DNA from: Gracilaria gracilis
Taxonomy: Eukaryota > Rhodophyta > Florideophyceae > Gracilariales > Gracilariaceae
NCBI GenBank assembly: GCA_030374805.1
Contig: JARGSG010000024.1
Span: 620,001 to 684,000, forward strand
Direction of reading: 5' to 3'
Length of the DNA: 64,000 bases
Within the stretch, counting starts at the first letter, position 1. Each line of letters starts with the position of its first letter. Positions 48,901-60,750 of the stretch are shown in pieces. The translations under genes were made by a program, and so were the position numbers. A model generated the notes under the pieces. It did no database searches, was not told the DNA's origin, and saw only the letters and a program-made list of their open reading frames with translations.

Positions 48901-51900
48901 TGGCCTGATGTTTATTCAAGGGCATCACCGTGCGTCACACAAAGAAGAGCTCACCTTTCTTACAAACGGTGTAATGGAACTCCGACCAGATATCCCATTC
49001 TATGTTCAGGTGGCCAACTTTTCAGACCGTCCGGTACGCCTACACAAAGGCACAATTGTGGGTCGCGCTTTACAATCCCCTATCGCTCTGATATCTCCGA
49101 ATTTTCCGTCTCGGAGCGACGAAACTGAGGAGGCGGGCCCCAACTCCGAGTCTCTTTCCGTTACGGACACAGAAAACCCAACTGGACAGGAGCCACCCAC
49201 AAACCCGGAAGACGACTGGATCCCTAGGGTGCAGCTGTCTTCCGAATTTGAATCCAAACGGGATAAGGTTATCGAGCTGCTCAGACCGTTCCGGGATATG
49301 TGGGACGGCCACCTAGGCCGAATCGTTGCCGCGAAGCATCGGATCCAATTAGAACCCGGTACAAAGCCCATCTACCAGATGCCATACCGAGCGGGTCCTG
49401 CACGCCGCGAACTGGAACGCAAAGAGGTCACCAAGCAGCTGGAGTTGGGTGTAATCGAGCCCTCATCGGCCGAATGGGCGAGCCCGGTCGTGTTCGCTCA
49501 AAAGAAGGATGGCAGTCTACGCTTCTGTGTAGACTACTGCCGTCTAAATTCAGTTACCGTTCGGGACACTTATCCATTACCGAGAATGGATGAGTGCATC
49601 GATTCACTCGGGAAGGCGAATATATTCTCCACCCTGGATTCCAACAGCGGATATTGGCAGACCAAAGTGGATGAAGCCGACCGGGATAAGACGACGTTTA
49701 CGTCCCACATGGGACTGTACAGATATACTCGAATGCCGCTCGGGTTTATGAATGCACCAGCGACTTTCCAGAGGGCGCTGGATATCATACTGTCTCGTGT
49801 GAAATGGCAGTACGCGCTGGTCTATCTCGACGACGTTATCATCTACTCCCGCACGGTTGCCGAACACTACCACCATGTTCGGACTATCTTATTACTCCTC
49901 CGATCGGCTGGAATTACGCTACGTCTAGATAAGTGCTACTTCTTCAGTGGCACTGTTGATTATTTGGGCCACGTTATCCGTCCTGGAAAACTACAGGTCT
50001 CTACGAAGACCCAAAATGCTATCAGGATGGCTAAGCCACCCACTAACCAGACGAAACTCCGGTCGTTCTTGGGACTCTGCAACGTCTTCCGCCGCTTCGT
50101 GCAGAATTTTGCCCGAATCTCGGCTCCTCTGAACCGCAAGCTCGAAAAAGGCCAACCGGTCAACTTCGAGACACTGACCGACACGGAATACGAAGCATTC
50201 GACGAGCTTCTCCAGCGGTTGATACGGCCTCCAATCCTGGCCATTCCACGTCAGAATATGCCGTATGTTCTTGACACTGACGCCTGCGACAAACAAGTCG
50301 GATGTGTCCTGCTGCAGAAGCAATCGGACGGTGACCTACGCCCAATTGGATACTGGAGTCGCTCTTTAACGAAAGCCGAACGGGCGTACTCTACAACTGA
50401 GTGGGAATGCCTCGCAGTAGTATGGGAAATACTGCACCTTCGACCGTACCTGGAGATGGGAAGGTTTACACTCCGAACGGATCACCACGCGCTGAAGTGG
50501 ATACTCAACCTTGCGGATGCCTCCGGACGACTCGCCCGTTGGCGACTTCGTTTAATGGAGTACGAATTCGATATCGTACACCGTCCGGGTATTAAACACC
50601 AGGCTCCTGACGCGCTTTCACGTATCCAAACGGACGGAGAAGATCAGAGTTCTCTCGACGAGGAGGTCCCTTGCCTCTTGCTGTCATACCGAACGGAAGA
50701 CGATGAAGACCTGGTAGCGGATGTTGTAGTCGATAGCAAGGTCATGAAGGACGTCACCATCGACTGGTGCGACGAAAACGCACCGGCCTGATGTCCTGAA
50801 GTAATGGCCATCGTTGAGGAGGAAATTGAAATCCAACCGGTCACTCTGGAAGAGCTCATCAGAGCTCAGACCCAAGACGAGTTCTGTAAGTCCGTGCGGA
50901 AAGACGTCGCTAACGGGATTACCATGTTTGAGGTCAACCGTAATGGACTTCTCGTCCGCCGCTCGCCGCTTGATGGAGCACTACAGAAGGTAGTGCCCCG
51001 CTCCCTTGTTCCACGGGTGCTCTATCTGTCGCACTATCCGCGTCTTGAAGGGCATCCGGGCGGAACTCGTATGTATAACACACTCCGCAGGGACTTCTAC
51101 TGGCCACAGATGGCTAATGATGTGTACCAAACCGTTCGGGATTGTAGATCTTGTGCAGCTATCCGGGGTACACAACGCCGCTATCAGAAGCGACTCAAGC
51201 TCTTTCCCGCTGCGGGCCCACTCGAATTTGTGGCCATGGACATTGTCGATCCCTTCCCAAAGTCCGTGAACGGGTACGAATACATCTTGGTAATCACCGA
51301 CCGGTTCTTAAAGCTTTGCCGAGACATCCCGTTGCGGTCTACAACCGCACCTGTGGTTGCCCGAACCTTCCTAGAAAGTTGGGCATATCCGTACGGGATA
51401 CCTAACTACTTACTAACCGATAACGGGCCTCAGTTAGTCTCGAAGTTCTTCGCGGAGATATGCCGTTCGTTGGGTACGAAACACGTAACCACGACGGCAT
51501 ACCACCCTCAAACAAATTGGCAAGCCGAGCGGTTCAACCGTACGCTGTTACAGCGTTTGCGACATTACGTTGCGGACCACCAGTCTAACTGGCTCGCATA
51601 CGTACAGCCGCTCACGTATGGATACAATCTGCAAGTTCAGCGAAGCACGGGAACCACGCCATTCGACTTGGCGTTAACTCGTGTACCGCCGAACGTTGTG
51701 CCCGATGAGCCCAGTTCCGCTACGGATCCTACAACGCCGAAGCAACCTACGCCGGCGCAGATGAAGCGCTACACACTACGACTACTAAAGGCGACGCTTC
51801 AATCCGCGCGTAACCGCCTCACGAACGCACAACGTCGCTATAAGGAGAACTTCGATAAATCCGTGCGGGTGACGCCGACCTTTACGACGGGACAAGAAGT

Positions 51901-52140
51901 CTTCCTCGACCGCCCGGAGACTACTCAGACCGGTGGTGTCCTGGACGAACACGAACGTGCGTCACGGAAGCTGTTGCCAAAGACAACAAAACCATACAAG
52001 GTCATTTCCGCCACGGACACCACTGTCACCATCGACATTGACGGTATCAACGATACCGTGAGCGTCGACTGCGTCACTCTCGCACCCGCTCGGAAGGCAC
52101 CTCAACTAGTGGCAACCGAACGGCAGCGTAATGTAACTGC

Positions 52141-53600
52141 CGACCCGGACGGACCGTTTGCGGATGAACCCGTTTCAGAACGCTCTATTTCACCAACTGA
52201 CCCGTCTGGTCCTGGAGAACACCGCTCGGACACTGCCGGGGTCGTCGAGAAGATTCTCGCTCACGGAATCGCTGACGACCCACCGCATGGAATTGTCTAC
52301 CGTGTACGGTGGTATGGTTACAGTGCGGCGAGTGACACCTGGGAACCCCCAGAGCACATCCCGCAGCACTTCCTAACGCGCTACTGGAAGCGCGTAAGCC
52401 GAACGGAGTCGTCTTAATCTAGGAGGGGGGAATCACCACCAGATTTCCTCTCCCCGGCTCCGCAAGCACCACGAATGGTGACGCGCCAGAGGCGCAGTGT
52501 CTAGTTACTCTAAAAGCACTAACAGGACTGTCAATCTAACTACGCCACCATGCGAGAGCGAACTCTTCCTCACGGTATAAGACGACCTCCGGTACGGTCT
52601 CTGGAACCGTACAGATGCTCGCGTCCTGATCCGCTTCAATTCGGATAGTGTCAATAGCTCTCCACTCAGCACAAGAGCCACCAGTGCACACTGATCCCGT
52701 TCGGTTTCCTACTTCAACGCGCAAGCACCGAACGGAAGGTCTGGAAGGCATGCTTGAGGCACATGCACCGCACGGGTTCTTGAAGTATTCTTGGCAAAAA
52801 ATACGAAGGGGCCTAGCTGCGCCTTTGAAGGGAACTTCCGTGCGGCTCTCGTCACCTTAGGTACTCAGAACGGCTCAGCGTGCCTCAGGCATATCGCACG
52901 GGCCGTACACCGAGCGGATTCCGAGCGTCTTGACGACAGGTCCTCAACGCTCTAATCACCGGTCGGACTAACTCGACGACTGCCGCAAGGAGGCCCCCTA
53001 ACACTACCCTGCTACGAACAAAGGTACACCCTCGCATGGCAGACTGCGTGGCCGCCGCGCGCGCTCTGACCGAAAAGGGTAGGCAGTACGAAGGAGACGC
53101 CTAAGAAGCGCTGAAGTACCAAACGGAAATGCTTTCCCCACCACGCTTGCAAGCGCCAACGCGGATATGTTTTACAGTACAACTTGTACTGGATCTGCCA
53201 GATTGGCCCGGACGCATGCACTCGTGAAGCGCATACGGGACAGGCGTGGCAACACCGAGCGGTTACTTGCAAGGCGAATAAAAAAATCCGCACGGTAATT
53301 TGCAAGCCCGTACGCGGTCAAAAACGCCGATTAACCTTTTGCCCGATATCTCGGAAACGCGGGCGTTTCAAGCGCTGAAAATGGCCGATTTGGCCCCCGC
53401 GCACGGTCGAAATACTTAGAATTTTTTTGGCATGCAGCGCGCGCTTACTACGTGCGTTACTGTACACCGAATCGGTTACCGAACGGACCTTCGCCTGTCA
53501 CGAGGGGCGGCGCACTCCAGCATTGCAGAATTCCGAGTTTTCCGGAGAGCCCAGGCGCTCGCTGTGCCACGCGCCGTGCCGAGGGGATTGACATACGCTC
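52141..53600. repeat. Dispersed CCG-N2-CGG palindromes in the element D tail
   Basis: By eye there are twelve exact sites in about 1460 bases, for example CCGAACGG near 52399, 52728 and 53478 and CCGCACGG near 52768. Chance expectation is about 0.4-0.6. The stretch from about 52.42 to 53.68 kb has no convincing gene. The same motif is frequent in the LTRs and the gag region, with six sites between 46.2 and 46.74 kb. Confidence 0.8.
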
Positions 53601-53683
53601 GGAAAGCAACTTCGGGAACAGAGGAGAGATAATCACAAGTTTATTGAGTATTGCCCCAAGCGGTGAGAACAATGACAATCTCG

Positions 53684-56592
53684 CTACGGGTTACGCTTCC
53701 CAGGAGTAGGCAGCGTCTTCGAGATTCCGCCACGGACGACAGACGTGCCACGGCGCCCACCACGCGAGCCACGCTCCACTCGAGAGCCGCGATTGCCGCG
53801 ACCGGCGGACGCCGAATTATGCGCTATACGACGCACCGACAGTACCGGCGCCGAATTTTGACCGGAAGCAGTGGGGTGAAAAAGATTCTGCACCGCACGG
53901 TCGTTGTCAACTCGCCTTCTCCCTTCTGAAGCGGGTGTTGTCCCGGACGGATTCTGCTCCTTAGCGCCCGTCGAGGGCTTCGCACTGGAAACTGGAGGTG
54001 GCTCCGTTGTTGAAACCGGAGTAGCGAAGGCGCAAGCCTTCCTAGTAGCACCAGACGGACTTGAAGCTGAGGGTCTGGGCACTTTTACTCCTGGTGGTAC
54101 CGCATCGGACGGAGTTGGCGCTGTACGCGTATGAGGCACACCGAAACGGAACCCAGTTGGAAAATTGTGCGACAGTCGCACCACGCGTGCGGCGGTCTCT
54201 GAAGCTTCTCCAGCGGATGCCTTAGGCATTGGCAAGCCTGCGGCGGAAATGGGGCTCCCTGCCGCCAACAGAGGCGGCGAATCTGCCGCGAACGCTGACG
54301 CTCCCGCTGCTGTTGAAGCGCGCTCCGCAGCTAACACGTCCGCAACGAGCACCTCATCTGAAAGTGGACCGGAAGGATAACGAGGAGCTAACGAATGGAG
54401 TGATTCACGAACGTTGTTGAACCACTCCCGGCTCTGTAACTGGACCATGTTGGTCTCCGATGCGGCCTGCCGGAACCCACTAAGAACGTCACTCAACCTC
54501 ATGCCGGCCGGACCGACTACTGTGTCACCATAGAGATCAATAAGGCGACCCACGAAGTCGTTTGCCATACCTGCGACGAACAGGAGCACGTCTACCAGCT
54601 CCATCGTGTCGATCTGTATGAAACTCTCTACCATATCCAGTCGGACAATCCAGTTAGCCGCACGACCAAGAGCCTCTGCTATAGACTCGGGAGGGTCTTC
54701 GTGCGCCGCCAGGCAGCGCTCCCGTAAGCGTTGGAAGGCTTCCTGCTCCTCTACATCCAGCGGAGACGTCTGAATTCCCACCTCCTTGGACGTTGGCGAC
54801 GGCGACACCCGATTGGTCTCCTGATTTCCGGACGGAGGTATGACAGCATCCTCGTCGTCCGGCTGCTTGCTCGGATCCATGAACCCGAGCGGATAGTAAT
54901 CCTCTACATCCGGGAATACCCAAGATGGCCGTGCAGACTCGGGCACCAGCCGATGCGCAACAGCGGGCATGCCCGCACCACCGATTGGCATAGCAGGAAA
55001 CTGACTTGTGCGTGGGTTAAACCAAAGAAACCCGAGAGTATCAGACCAGTCGGTCATGACCGAAAGAAAAAGCCATTTCTTCACCGTCGGCATCGTAAAG
55101 TCCGTTCCGCGAAGGAGGTTCTGCAGTCCCATCTGCATGAAGACACACATTAATCCGTACGGAAGGGGAAACAGCCGACCAAGTCCTGGAGGTTTTTGAC
55201 TCCCAGAACTACCCGGAAAACCCCGAAAGTAGTTGAGACGGGGATCCTCCGTCCTCGTGAAGACTTTCACGCCGTCCGTCGCGGCCTGAAGGAACGCCAT
55301 GAGCGTGCACACGGCCCACTCCGCGTAGGCGATTCTCATAATCCGTTCGGAAATGGGAGTGTCGCTCAATACGTCGTCCGAATAGTACGACAGAACAGGT
55401 GGGGTAATGACGGAGAGGCTGCGCGGAGCATCCACGTCCGCTCAATTCTCCGGTATCTTCACGTACAAGCGCTCTCTTTCGGAAGGAGGGATGTCGAAGA
55501 ACTCCACGTTGTGCCAACCAAACATGAAGCCGCCCAAACCCGCTCGGACTCTCGCTTCGGTGGCAGCATTATCGCCCCAAAGGTGGCGATTTAGGAAGTA
55601 TAGCTTATCGTACGGAGGCTGCAGTAGTACCATCCCAAGAGGATTTGCGTTCGGATCAGGAACAGTGTCATTGGCAAGCATGCGCGTGACGAGGCTGCGC
55701 ACCCGCCCCTGGTATTCATATTCCTCCGGACAACGGAGAAACGGCATATCGCAACTGCCAACAGTTTTGTCCTGACTCCTACCGGTGATACTAGGCAGAT
55801 GCCGCCAACGTGCCTGCCAGGCTTCTCTCTGCGTACGCTTCGGATTCCGACCGGTTCGTTCTTGAAAGGAACGTTGCGTGGGTATCGCGGCAAATCGCCG
55901 GGCATCCAGGTATCCGTTTAGAAACTCGTTGGAGAGATACTCTTCCACGCTATACGGCGGTTGCTTACGCTCGGAGCCCTCCCGCGATTATGGGAACGGT
56001 TCAGACGAGGGTCGAACTGCTGTCCCGGAAGCAGCATCTGAAACACTGCCGGCAGACCACCGCCCGGATTAACTTGAGGCTGAATGACCCGGAAGGGATT
56101 GATATTTGTATTCACCGGCGTGAACATCGCGGCTCCGAGAGGTTGCTGGAATCCACTGGGCGGTAAATGCGGCGCATACGCTGGCAGCAAGGGTGTCGTC
56201 TGCGAGTAAGCCGGCAAGAATATTTGCCCGAAGGGTTGCCCGGCGAGACCTGAAGTCCCGAACGGAGCTTGTGAAGGGCCACTAGGCGGAGGGACCGAAG
56301 TTGTTGGTGGAAGAATCCGACGCGGAATCGGTACATCTTCCACGTCTTTAGCGGGATGAAACCCGCTCGGGCTCGAAGGTGGTCCTTGGCTGCAGCTCGG
56401 TTGATTCTGCATCTCGACGATTACACCCCGCGAAGGGAAGTGTTCTCCGTTTCGGCCGTTGAGTCGAACTGTATCGCACTTACGTGGATGATGTCGAGCA
56501 ACGCTTGCGCACCTTTCCGCTCGGCTATGACGCCAGAAGCATGCGCTACCCACAGTGGGCTCACATGCATACCCACCGAACGGGCTTCGCAC
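53684..56592 (-). pseudogene. Antisense frame region of element D, unknown function
   Basis: Minus-strand coding potential runs inward from just inside the 3' LTR, opposite to gag and pol. The N-terminal part is proline/glutamine-rich. The middle is rich in aromatic residues and arginine (for example a FGWHNVEFFDIPP segment), and the C-terminal part is disordered, rich in S, P and A, with an RGGR-type basic end. Position, orientation and composition match the 638-residue antisense frame of element A, but sequence homology is uncertain. It is broken, with about two breaks. Confidence 0.55.
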
Positions 56593-56633
56593 TTATGCGC
56601 GCCGTGGACGTCGCGCAATCTAGGAGGGGAGTC

Positions 56634-57214
56634 TGTAGTATAGCGAACCAAACGGATTGTCAGGTAAGAAGGAGGGCGTTCTAGAGTGTCATATGCTGGA
56701 TCGCACGGGCTGTGCAGTGACACGGACGTGTGCGGGTGGCGCACGTGTAGTGATTAGGCCTATCGGTAGTTGTAGTTTACCACGTAGCATAGTTGTAGGT
56801 AGATGGCACCCTACCCTATTTGGATATATCCGCCATGTACTAAGGGTGCCAATTCGGACTGTAAGTGAGAAGTTGCAGCGTTGTGGTGCTACTTATGCAC
56901 CTCCGTTCCTCCCGCGGACCTATCTAGTAAAGGGTAAGCACCTTCTCCGCTAACCTATAGACTCTAACGCAGATCTGAGCTATACCATTAACGGAGCGAT
57001 TCCCTTAGGTTTACAAGCCGTTCGGACTCTACGTGCGTATCTCGATCGCGCCTGACGTTCCTAACCGCCCAGTCTCCCTACGACCGCCTGGTGCTGGCGA
57101 TCGTTTCCACGCGTTACACATATCCCCGTCCGGATCGCGGGACTACACGCCCTACTTACGAACTTACCGCACGGATCGCGCCTCTAGGAAATCCCTTACG
57201 TATGCTATCTCACA
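56634..57214 (+). repeat. Element D 3' LTR (581 bp)
   Basis: Direct repeat partner of 45352-45931. Its end CTCACA meets the ACGAT duplication at 57215-57219. Confidence 0.92.
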
Positions 57215-57219
57215 ACGAT

Positions 57220-58438
57220 TTAAAGCCAGCGACGCGAGCTTGAGCTTTGTGCCCATATCACCGAAGTCAAAAAATGACAATTGTCCCAATGCATTGAACG
57301 TCTTCCGTATGGCAGCCTTGAATTCTTTGTTTATCGACTGGTCGCATGCTTGTAGAAAGTGCGACGTATTTGCAGGACATTGGATCACCTCTATATTGGC
57401 TGCCTTTGCTTTTGACAACCAAACATGGCCGTTCCTGGATTTGTGCCCGTCCAAGAGGAGAAGCAATTTCCTCTCGTTCGAATAATTCTCAGCATGTGTC
57501 GTGATATGGTCAATCAGAAACGGTATGAGTTCCTTGGTCAATGAACTGCTTGGGCTGCATGTCACAAATGCGTCACGCGAAAACCAGTTCTTCTCTGTCA
57601 ACCAATGTGGAACCCTAGCGTCGTCTTTGAAGTCTTGGGCCGACAGAAGGCTATACTATCGGTCCATGTTGTTTGTGCCAGCAAAAATGAAAAACGGAGG
57701 AAGAACCTCGCCTGCCGCAGATGCAATCGACGCAACCGTTAGATGTCTTCCTTGCGAATCACAGCTCATTTTCTGCCCCCCGTAATGAGTGTTAGCAGAA
57801 ACAAAACCCTTTTGCGTCTTTGTCATATTGATGGTCACTTGAGTCTCATCCATATTCCAGATGTTGCGTGGATCGTCAAGAATACCAGAGTTCTGGTTCT
57901 CGCATAACTTCAGCGCCGCGACAAGTGTCTTAACGTGGTCTGGGTTTCCGGCAGGTATCTTAGCTCCTGCGCGAGATTCCATCTTGCGGAATGTTATATC
58001 CTGATGGCGAGACCGAAACGAGGGAACCCAGTCTTCAGATGGATATTTGTTGGTAAACCCCTCTCTGTCACCGTTTGCCATATCCGCTGCAATCGACTTC
58101 AGTGGTTCCTTGGACACTAAAAACCCATGCCTTACGCATTCGTTGAGGCGTTCTACGATGGTTCTTTCTTCGAGAAAAGACAGCACTAGTTTACGACCGC
58201 GTTTAAGGTCGTATAAAGAATCGTTATATTCTAAGTTCTCTTTATCTGCCAAAAAGAGGCTCGACTGAAGCCTTCCAATAGTTCTCATTGATAATCTAGT
58301 AGCCTGATAAATGGCGCGGTACGAACTCTTGTCCTTGAGTAGAAAAACGGTTTGGTGTTGTTTTTGTCGTATACTGTTTTTGTTGTGCTCTCTGAATCCG
58401 CGTTTTATAGTCTGACAATGCATTGACGCCGTCTTCAT
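57220..58438 (-). pseudogene. Pogo/Tigger-like (DDE_1) transposase, N-terminal and catalytic piece
   Basis: The minus-strand frame begins with a helix-turn-helix-like region (SYRAIYQATRLSMRTIGRL), then a second DNA-binding-like segment. The DDE_1 core follows, with WNMDET (first Asp), LLLDGHKSR (second Asp) and SHFLQACDQSINKEFK (third Asp). The frame is interrupted by an in-frame TAG at 57656-57658 and then continues in the same frame. Element D cuts it off at 57219, and the reading frame there is one base out of step with the middle piece at 45246-45346. Such transposases make TA duplications and carry short inverted repeats; neither was found. The element is dead, but was about 2-3 kb long before the insertions. 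Confidence 0.8.
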
Positions 58439-59599
58439 AATGGTGTGTTGGTTTGAATGGCATGGTAACGATTGCGACTGTCAGGGCGATGAGTTAAGTG
58501 TTATCAGGGTGCAATAGAACGTGTGGCAAAACAGCGCAGCCTCTGTAAAAAGATTGTCATAGACGGAATGATATAAAGATGGTAACGTAATGTGTCTGCT
58601 AGTTTACTTAAATTGAAGACGGTAATGAGTGTAGTGCTACTCTGAATTGTGCCGGAGGTGTGCGGGAAGTTCAAGCGAAGGAAGCCAAGTGCTCCTCGCG
58701 GGGATTGGAGGCTATCAAGGTATACTCGGAATTTAATTCCCCAACTGGGGTAATTGCACCACATTAGCCCCATGCATCAGATTACCCTCCCGGGGAAGGT
58801 AGCTTTTACCCTTGGTAGCTTGTTTCCCTTGTACAGTACGTGTAGCTACAACGGTACCAACGGTAACGTTACCGAGGAACGCTACTGTAGCTTTACATTT
58901 TTTTCGTTTATCTACACGTAGTATATCATAGTAGAGGTAGTAGAGGTCTCCAACCCCCAAGGATGATGAGGTCAACGCTCCTCATCATTGCATGTGTGTC
59001 CAGTGAGGGGAACAAAGAATGTGCGGGATTTTGAAATGAACTATCGCTGGTGTCTTTACTTTCTGCTTCACTCATGAACTCCGTCCAAGAGAAAGGTCTG
59101 AAAGGCCACCAGATGCTTGTACTAGTAATGGTAAGTTATCTGGTAACATTTCGGATTGTTGTTATTCGGCCTTCTCTATTGGTATTTCACTGATGGTCGC
59201 AGCATTACGTTAATCCCGTTGAAAAAATGAAATCTTCAATTCTTCAGGATCTGGAGATTACAATCGATTGGCACAACCCCCTTGTCTTCTTTGCTGTTTT
59301 GCTCTCCGACCCTTAGCTCTCAAATCCAATATTCGTAAATGCTTAGTTATGCGTTAAGACATGAGGATTTCTAAGAGAAAAGCTTCGTCCAGTCTCCGAT
59401 TGAAGGGCTGCAGAGAGAAGAAGGAACAGCGTCAAGCGTTGATGTATGCATGTCAATTTGCATCCTGTTTTCTCATTGGATGTTAATAAATGCCTCTGAC
59501 GTGTGTGAGCCGTATTGGATGAAACAGGCCCAACTTGATCAATCCTTTTGGGAAAGAGAACTGGGTCCCAAGAGAACAAATTGATCCTCCTACCTTCGT
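58439..59599. other. Unassigned stretch right of the pogo remnant
   Basis: About 1.16 kb without a convincing gene. It should contain the right end of the pogo element. Small palindromes are present: CGGTAACGTTACCG at 58861-58874, CCCCAACTGGGG at about 58738-58749, and a 9-bp-stem hairpin at 58963-58988 (arms ATGATGAGG and CCTCATCAT). No second copy of these was seen on the left side. Confidence 0.5.
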
Positions 59600-60440
59600 A
59601 TGATACCGCGGGATCAAGCGAAACGATGTTTCCAAAGCGCCATGCACGTTGTGTTCATCCACCTGGATCTCGCCATCGGTGGAGTCGAACGTTTCATCGT
59701 CGATGCTGCTCTTTCACTACAAAAGCACGGTCATCTTGCCACCACCTCCACATTTCATTTCGATCCATCCCGCTATTTCCCCGAAGTTTCCCCATCATCT
59801 CCCTCCGTACCCGTGACATGTACTCGTCCGTTTATTCAACCAGCCTTCCTCGGCCGCTTTTAAGCAATTCTCACGCACGTCGCTGATTCAATCGAGGCGT
59901 TTGCGCTTCTTCAGGTCACTCGAGTTACATGTATCTCGCGTTTTACGACACACGTTTTCTCTGAGGCATTCCTTGACCTACCCAAACCAACTGTTGTATA
60001 TCCTTGTGTGAGGCCTCAGACCACGTTGACAGGGCTTCTTCGTCCAGCGTTTTGCTGTCCTTGAATCGGTATGAAAAGAAGAACAACATTTCGTTTGCAA
60101 TTGAGACGTTTTCGAACGTGAGACCTGCGCACAACAATGCCGATGTCATGGTCTTCATAGCCGGTGGATACGAATGCCAGATTAATAGACAACGTCCAGT
60201 TCTACGAAAAACTGGAAGGGCTGGGTCGCATGGTTTGCAACACCGTATCAAATTGTTCAAGAATGTGTTCGCTACGTAAAGCCGTTTTCTTTTGCACAGT
60301 GCGCTCGCTGTAGTTTATACTCCTACTGATGAGCACTTCGGAATCGTTCCGCCTTAAGCTATCATAGTGATCAACTCGGCCGGGTCCGCTTGAAACTGTT
60401 GAGCATCTAAAAAACCGGCTTTCTCTGTGAGAATCCAGCG
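59600..60440 (+). pseudogene. ALG2 mannosyltransferase pseudogene
   Basis: ALG2 adds the second and third mannose to the lipid-linked N-glycan precursor on the ER. Four ALG2-like blocks lie in order on the plus strand: MHVVFIHLDLAIGGVERF at 59642, SRFTTHVFSEAFLDLPKP at about 59936-59990, SLNRYEKKNNISFAIETF with IAGGYE at about 60055-60175, and YTPTDEHFGIVP at about 60317-60355. Between the first two, some 75 residues of the family are missing. The blocks lie in different frames with several stops, including TAA straight after the FGIVPP segment, and the C-terminal part is absent. The family is usually above 400 residues. It reads as a decayed gene copy. ALG2 is essential, so a working copy should exist elsewhere. 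Confidence 0.85.
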
Positions 60441-60750
60441 CAGCAATCTTGTGCTTCTTCTTCTTCTTTATTATGGCCTGTCGCCCCTGATTCCTAGACG
60501 GCAGGAGAATTACCCTACAGGTAATCCTCTCTCTTAAAAAGGCCAAAATCTGGTGCTGCTGCCATGCACTGCATGCAGGTGTTTAATGATCGCCAGAAAA
60601 GTGCTGAAACGGGTGAGAAGGGCCGAAAAGGGAATGAAGGAGTATTTCTCCATCGATGTTCTCGGAAGGGAACGGCATCTGTTGTTGACCAACAATATCG
60701 ACAAATAGGTCAATGTTTACAGACAGGTTGATTCCTGTAAAAGAGTCAGT
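60441..60750. other. Spacer downstream of the membrane-protein gene
   Basis: It contains a short CTT run near 60451-60464 and otherwise nothing recognised. It should hold the 3' UTR of the minus-strand gene that ends at 60751. Confidence 0.45.

Larger units (their letters stand above)
45352..57214 (+). mobile_element. Element D: Ty3 (gypsy) chromodomain retrotransposon rich in CCG-N2-CGG
   Basis: The 11,863-bp fossil is inserted in the pogo transposase with target duplication ACGAT (45347-45351 and 57215-57219). LTRs are 45352-45931 and 56634-57214. The primer-binding site is at 45933-45951 and the purine tract GGAGGGGA lies just before the 3' LTR. Plus-strand parts are gag (about 46.0-48.2 kb), protease (DTGA), reverse transcriptase (YLDD) and RNase H (about 48.3-50.8 kb), and integrase with a C-terminal chromodomain (about 50.8-52.4 kb). 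An antisense frame region fills about 53.7-56.6 kb. LTR divergence by eye is about 3.2%. It is fairly well preserved, with about three or four breaks. Confidence 0.92.
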
